From the NCBI RefSeq assembly GCF_021184025.1, contig NZ_CP036537.1, positions 2,108,001 to 2,172,000 on the forward strand: a stretch of 64,000 nucleotides of DNA, written 5' to 3'. The position numbers and the translations under genes are program-made. Position 1 is the first letter of the stretch. Each line of letters starts with the position of its first letter. Positions 60,833 to 64,000 of the stretch are shown one piece after another. The DNA comes from Rhodopseudomonas boonkerdii. Its GTDB lineage: Bacteria; Pseudomonadota; Alphaproteobacteria; Rhizobiales; Xanthobacteraceae. Under the pieces are notes generated by a model that was not told the DNA's origin, made no database searches, and saw only the letters and a program-made list of their open reading frames with translations.

Positions 60833-61003
60833 CTGTCGCTGTGCCTGAGAGTATTATCCCGTCGGCGGACGCTCACGGCCAGATCAGCCCGCAGCGCCTC
60901 TTTCCAGATGCTTAGTCCGTCACACGGTCCTTTTGCCTGAGAGTTTCCGGGGCGGTTGCTCCTTCGGCGCCGATCCCTCACAGGACCGGTCTCTCCCGAC
61001 GTG
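60833..61003 (-). promoter_or_regulatory. Tandem glycine riboswitch
   Basis: On the minus strand two aptamers can be read in the gcvT leader. The first begins gggagagaccgg and ends ctctcaggcaaaaggacc; the second begins ggaaagaggcgctg and ends actctcaggcacagcgac. The conserved ctctcaggc element of glycine aptamers occurs in both. Binding of glycine is expected to switch on the gcv operon. Confidence 0.92.
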
Positions 61004-61212
61004 ACGTCGTTCAACGCCCGCAAACAACCACACGTTCCTCGCGCCTGTCAACGCAGATGCAGCATCTATCAACGGCTTGTGCTGATGCGGCAACCCCATG
61101 ATTAAACTGCACAGTTTCTGGACAGGCGCGGGGGCCCCGGTCTAAAAGCTACCGGTTGTGGTTTGAGGCCGCGGGATGGACCGTGGCCGCTTTCAGGCGT
61201 GATTGGACGGGT

Positions 61213-63891
61213 ATGAGCGGCGTTAACGAGATCAGGTCGGCATTTCTGAATTACTTCGCCAAGAACGGCCACGACATCGTGCCGTCTTCGCCGTTGGTAC
61301 CGCGCAACGACCCCACGCTGATGTTCACGAACGCTGGCATGGTGCAGTTCAAGAACGTTTTTACCGGTATCGAGAAGCGATCCTATCAACGCGCTACCAC
61401 CTCGCAGAAATGTGTGCGCGCCGGCGGCAAGCATAACGATTTGGACAATGTCGGCTATACCGCGCGTCACCACACCTTCTTTGAGATGCTCGGCAACTTC
61501 TCGTTCGGCGATTACTTCAAGGAACGCGCCATCGAGTTGGCCTGGAATTTGATCACCAAGGAATACGGCCTGCCGAAGGAGAAGCTCCTCGTTACCGTCT
61601 ACTCGGAAGACGACGAAGCTTTCGGTCTGTGGAAAAAGGTCGCCGGTCTTTCCGAGTCCAAGATCATCCGCATCCCAACCTCGGACAATTTCTGGCAGAT
61701 GGGTGACACCGGTCCCTGCGGCCCGTGCTCGGAAATCTTCTACGATCATGGCGACAAGATCCCCGGCGGCCCTCCCGGCTCGCCCGACGAAGACGGCGAC
61801 CGCTTCATCGAGATCTGGAATCTCGTGTTCATGCAGTTCGAGCAGATTGCGCCGGGCAACCGGCTGTCATTGCCGAAGCCATCCATCGACACCGGCATGG
61901 GTCTCGAGCGCATCGCCGCGGTGCTGCAGGGCAAGCATGACAATTACGACATCGACCTGTTCGTTGCCCTGATCCGCGCCATCGCCGATCTGACCGGCGC
62001 CGATCCTCATGGCCCGATGAAAGCTTCGCTGCGCGTGATCGCCGATCATCTGCGCGCCTCGTCGTTCCTGATCGCCGACGGCGTGCTGCCGTCCAATGAA
62101 GGCCGCGGCTATGTGCTCCGCCGCATCATGCGCCGCGCGATGCGCCATGGCCAGTTGCTGGGCGCACGCGAGCCCATCATGTGGAAGCTCGTGCCGACGC
62201 TGGTGCGCGAGATGGGCGAGGCCTATCCCGAGCTGCAGCGCGCTCGCTCGCTGATCGAGGAGACGCTGCGCCTCGAAGAGACGCGCTTCCGCAAGACGCT
62301 GGATCGCGGCCTCGCGATCCTCGACGACAAGAGCGCCACGCTGAAGCAAGGCGACATGTTCGACGGCGAGACCGCCTTCACGCTGTACGATACATTCGGC
62401 TTCCCGCTCGATCTCACGCAGGATGCGCTGCGTAACCGCGGCATCTCCGTCGATATCGCGTCGTTCACCGATGCCATGGAGCGGCAGAAGCAGAAGGCGC
62501 GTGCCTCGTGGTCCGGCTCGGGTGAAGCCGCCACCGAGACCGTGTGGTTCGGCCTGCGCGAAAAGCTCGGCGCCACCGAATTTCTCGGCTACGAGACCGA
62601 AAGCGCCGAAGGCGCCGTCACCGCGCTGGTGAAGGATGGCAACGAAGTCGAGAGCCTGAAGGCTGGCGAGACCGGCGCCATCGTGCTGAACCAGACGCCG
62701 TTCTATGCGGAGTCCGGCGGCCAGGTCGGTGATCTCGGCGTGCTCACCGGCGAGGGCGTTAGCTTCCGCGTCACCGATACTCAGAAGCGCGCCGGCGATC
62801 TGTTCGTGCATCTCGGCACGGTCGAGTCTGGCGAACTCAAGCTCGGCACCGCGCTGGCGCTTGATGTCGATCATGCGCGCCGTTCGGCGATTCGTGCCAA
62901 TCACTCGGCGACGCATCTCTTGCATGAAGCGCTGCGGCAAGTGCTCGGCGACCACATCGCGCAGAAGGGCTCGTCGGTCGACGACAAGCGCCTGCGCTTC
63001 GATTTCGTGCATCAGAAACCGATCACGCCGGAAGAACTGCGTCAGGTCGAAGACATCGCGAACAATGTCGTGCTCGAGAATGACGAAGTCACCACACGCC
63101 TGATGGCGGTGGACGACGCTCGCGAGGCTGGCGCCCGCGCGTTGTTTGGCGAGAAATATGGCGATGAGGTTCGCGTCGTCTCCATGGGCAAGATGGCCCG
63201 TGATAGCGGCAGCAACGCGCTCGGCTGGTCGGTCGAACTCTGCGGCGGCACCCACGTGAAGCGCACCGGCGATATCGGTATGATCTCGGTGACGTCGGAG
63301 AGCGCGGTGTCGTCCGGCGTGCGCCGGATCGAAGCGCTCACTGGCACCCAGGCCCGTCATCATGCCAACGACACCATCGCGCTTGCCAAGAGCGCGGCGA
63401 ATGAGCTCCGCACCACGCTCGACGACATGCCGGCCCGCATCGCCGCGCTGATGGAAGAGCGCAAGAAGCTCGAGCGCGAGCTGTCGGAAGCGAAGAAGAC
63501 CATCGCCATGGGCGGCGGTAGCGGCAGTGCCGCGGCCGGCGCAGGCGGCGGCGATGTCCGCGATGTCGGCGGTACCAGGCTGATGGCCAAGAACGTGTCG
63601 GGCATCGAGATGAAGGATCTCAAGAGTCTCGCCGACGCTGGCAAGAAGCAGCTCGGCTCCGGTGTTGTCGCGATCATCAATGTCGGCGAGGACGGCAAGG
63701 CCGGCGTCGTGGTGGGGGTCACTGAAGATTTGACCAAGCGCTTCAGCGCCGTCGACCTGGTGAAGATCGCCTCCGAAGCTCTCGGCGGCAAGGGCGGCGG
63801 TGGTCGCGCCGATATGGCACAGGCCGGCGGTCCCGACGGAGCCAAGGCTGGCGATGCGCTGAAGGCGATCGAGGCAGCGATTGCGGGCTGA
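61213..63891 (+). CDS. alaS: Alanyl-tRNA synthetase
   Basis: An 892-residue class II aminoacyl-tRNA synthetase. The start ATG 61213 precedes [20 protein letters not shown]; the open frame reaches 61156 without AlaRS similarity. Catalytic motifs include [41 protein letters not shown] and [16 protein letters not shown]. The editing domain has [12 protein letters not shown] and [13 protein letters not shown], which bind zinc. The C-Ala domain closes with [12 protein letters not shown]. It is transcribed away from the gcv riboswitch; the 200-base gap holds both promoters. Confidence 0.97.
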   Translation: MSGVNEIRSAFLNYFAKNGHDIVPSSPLVPRNDPTLMFTNAGMVQFKNVFTGIEKRSYQRATTSQKCVRAGGKHNDLDNVGYTARHHTFFEMLGNFSFGDYFKERAIELAWNLITKEYGLPKEKLLVTVYSEDDEAFGLWKKVAGLSESKIIRIPTSDNFWQMGDTGPCGPCSEIFYDHGDKIPGGPPGSPDEDGDRFIEIWNLVFMQFEQIAPGNRLSLPKPSIDTGMGLERIAAVLQGKHDNYDIDLFVALIRAIADLTGADPHGPMKASLRVIADHLRASSFLIADGVLPSNEGRGYVLRRIMRRAMRHGQLLGAREPIMWKLVPTLVREMGEAYPELQRARSLIEETLRLEETRFRKTLDRGLAILDDKSATLKQGDMFDGETAFTLYDTFGFPLDLTQDALRNRGISVDIASFTDAMERQKQKARASWSGSGEAATETVWFGLREKLGATEFLGYETESAEGAVTALVKDGNEVESLKAGETGAIVLNQTPFYAESGGQVGDLGVLTGEGVSFRVTDTQKRAGDLFVHLGTVESGELKLGTALALDVDHARRSAIRANHSATHLLHEALRQVLGDHIAQKGSSVDDKRLRFDFVHQKPITPEELRQVEDIANNVVLENDEVTTRLMAVDDAREAGARALFGEKYGDEVRVVSMGKMARDSGSNALGWSVELCGGTHVKRTGDIGMISVTSESAVSSGVRRIEALTGTQARHHANDTIALAKSAANELRTTLDDMPARIAALMEERKKLERELSEAKKTIAMGGGSGSAAAGAGGGDVRDVGGTRLMAKNVSGIEMKDLKSLADAGKKQLGSGVVAIINVGEDGKAGVVVGVTEDLTKRFSAVDLVKIASEALGGKGGGGRADMAQAGGPDGAKAGDALKAIEAAIAG

Positions 63892-63896
63892 GATTG

Positions 63897-63956
63897 TCAT
63901 CGCGAGCTAAGGGGGAAGCCTCGGCTTCCCCTCGCACGGCGGCTCACAATGACGTT
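63897..63956. repeat. Palindromic intergenic repeat after alaS
   Basis: The outer arms ttgtcatcgcgagc and gctcacaatgacg pair with a few mismatches, and the inside ggggaagcctcggcttcccc is a strong hairpin. It could be a terminator or a dispersed palindrome of this genome group. Confidence 0.65.
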
Positions 63957-64000
63957 GTGAATTGGGTGCGTTAACACCGATAGCTAGGCATCCGGTCGTC

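Noticed and set aside
61867..63900. 677-codon open frame on the minus strand
   Set aside because: Antisense to alaS with no family resemblance.

Overview
The window is high-GC alphaproteobacterial chromosome with dense genes, ATGA-type overlaps and many short palindromic intergenic repeats. Gene content points to the Bradyrhizobium/Rhodopseudomonas group (Nitrobacteraceae): a complete hopanoid pathway including a probable C-2 methylase, an EcfF/NrsF-type sigma/anti-sigma pair, a bacteriophytochrome histidine kinase, and a gene pair resembling TIGR03808/TIGR03809. No prophage, insertion sequence, CRISPR array, tRNA or rRNA was seen. All family names come from reading the translations, with no database search.

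Layout. 1-9 kb: the 3' part of dnaE2, a class III CoA-transferase and a two-gene RND efflux system. 9-13 kb: a bacteriophytochrome hybrid kinase convergent with a TolC-like outer-membrane protein. 13.5-16.3 kb: an acetyl-CoA hydrolase/transferase convergent with an enoyl-CoA hydratase. 16.4-24 kb: a regulatory stretch with an EcfF-like sigma factor and its membrane anti-sigma factor, a D-erythronate-dehydrogenase-like gene, a DUF2336 protein, a membrane diguanylate cyclase, and a second ECF sigma/anti-sigma pair. 24-26.3 kb: the TIGR03809/TIGR03808-like pair. 26.3-27.1 kb: a gene-free stretch with a palindromic repeat and a large nested inverted repeat.

27-50.5 kb is the centre of interest. 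A UxaA-type dehydratase is followed by eutB, then a B12-binding radical SAM protein that is very probably the hopanoid C-2 methylase HpnP, then eutC, an MMPL/RND lipid-transporter-like gene, two small secreted proteins, and the core operon hpnC-hpnD-hpnE-shc-hpnG. Converging on it is ispH-hpnH, followed by hpnN, a DUF2147 protein and hpnO. Together these encode C5 isoprenoid supply (IspH), squalene synthesis (HpnCDE), cyclization (Shc), adenosyl side-chain addition and base removal (HpnH, HpnG), amination (HpnO), C-2 methylation (HpnP) and export to the outer membrane (HpnN). A GGAAC-N16-CGTT sequence, matching the general-stress sigma EcfG consensus, lies 52 bases before the hpnP start with its leader-length spacing, and hpnP separates eutB from eutC.

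50.5-53.3 kb: a four-gene operon of a Tat-exported metallophosphoesterase, a cupredoxin, an ECF sigma factor and a zinc anti-sigma factor. 53.3-56.3 kb: a GMC oxidoreductase and an M20 amidohydrolase. 56.4-61 kb: gcvT-gcvH-gcvP on the minus strand behind a tandem glycine riboswitch. 61.2-63.9 kb: alaS.
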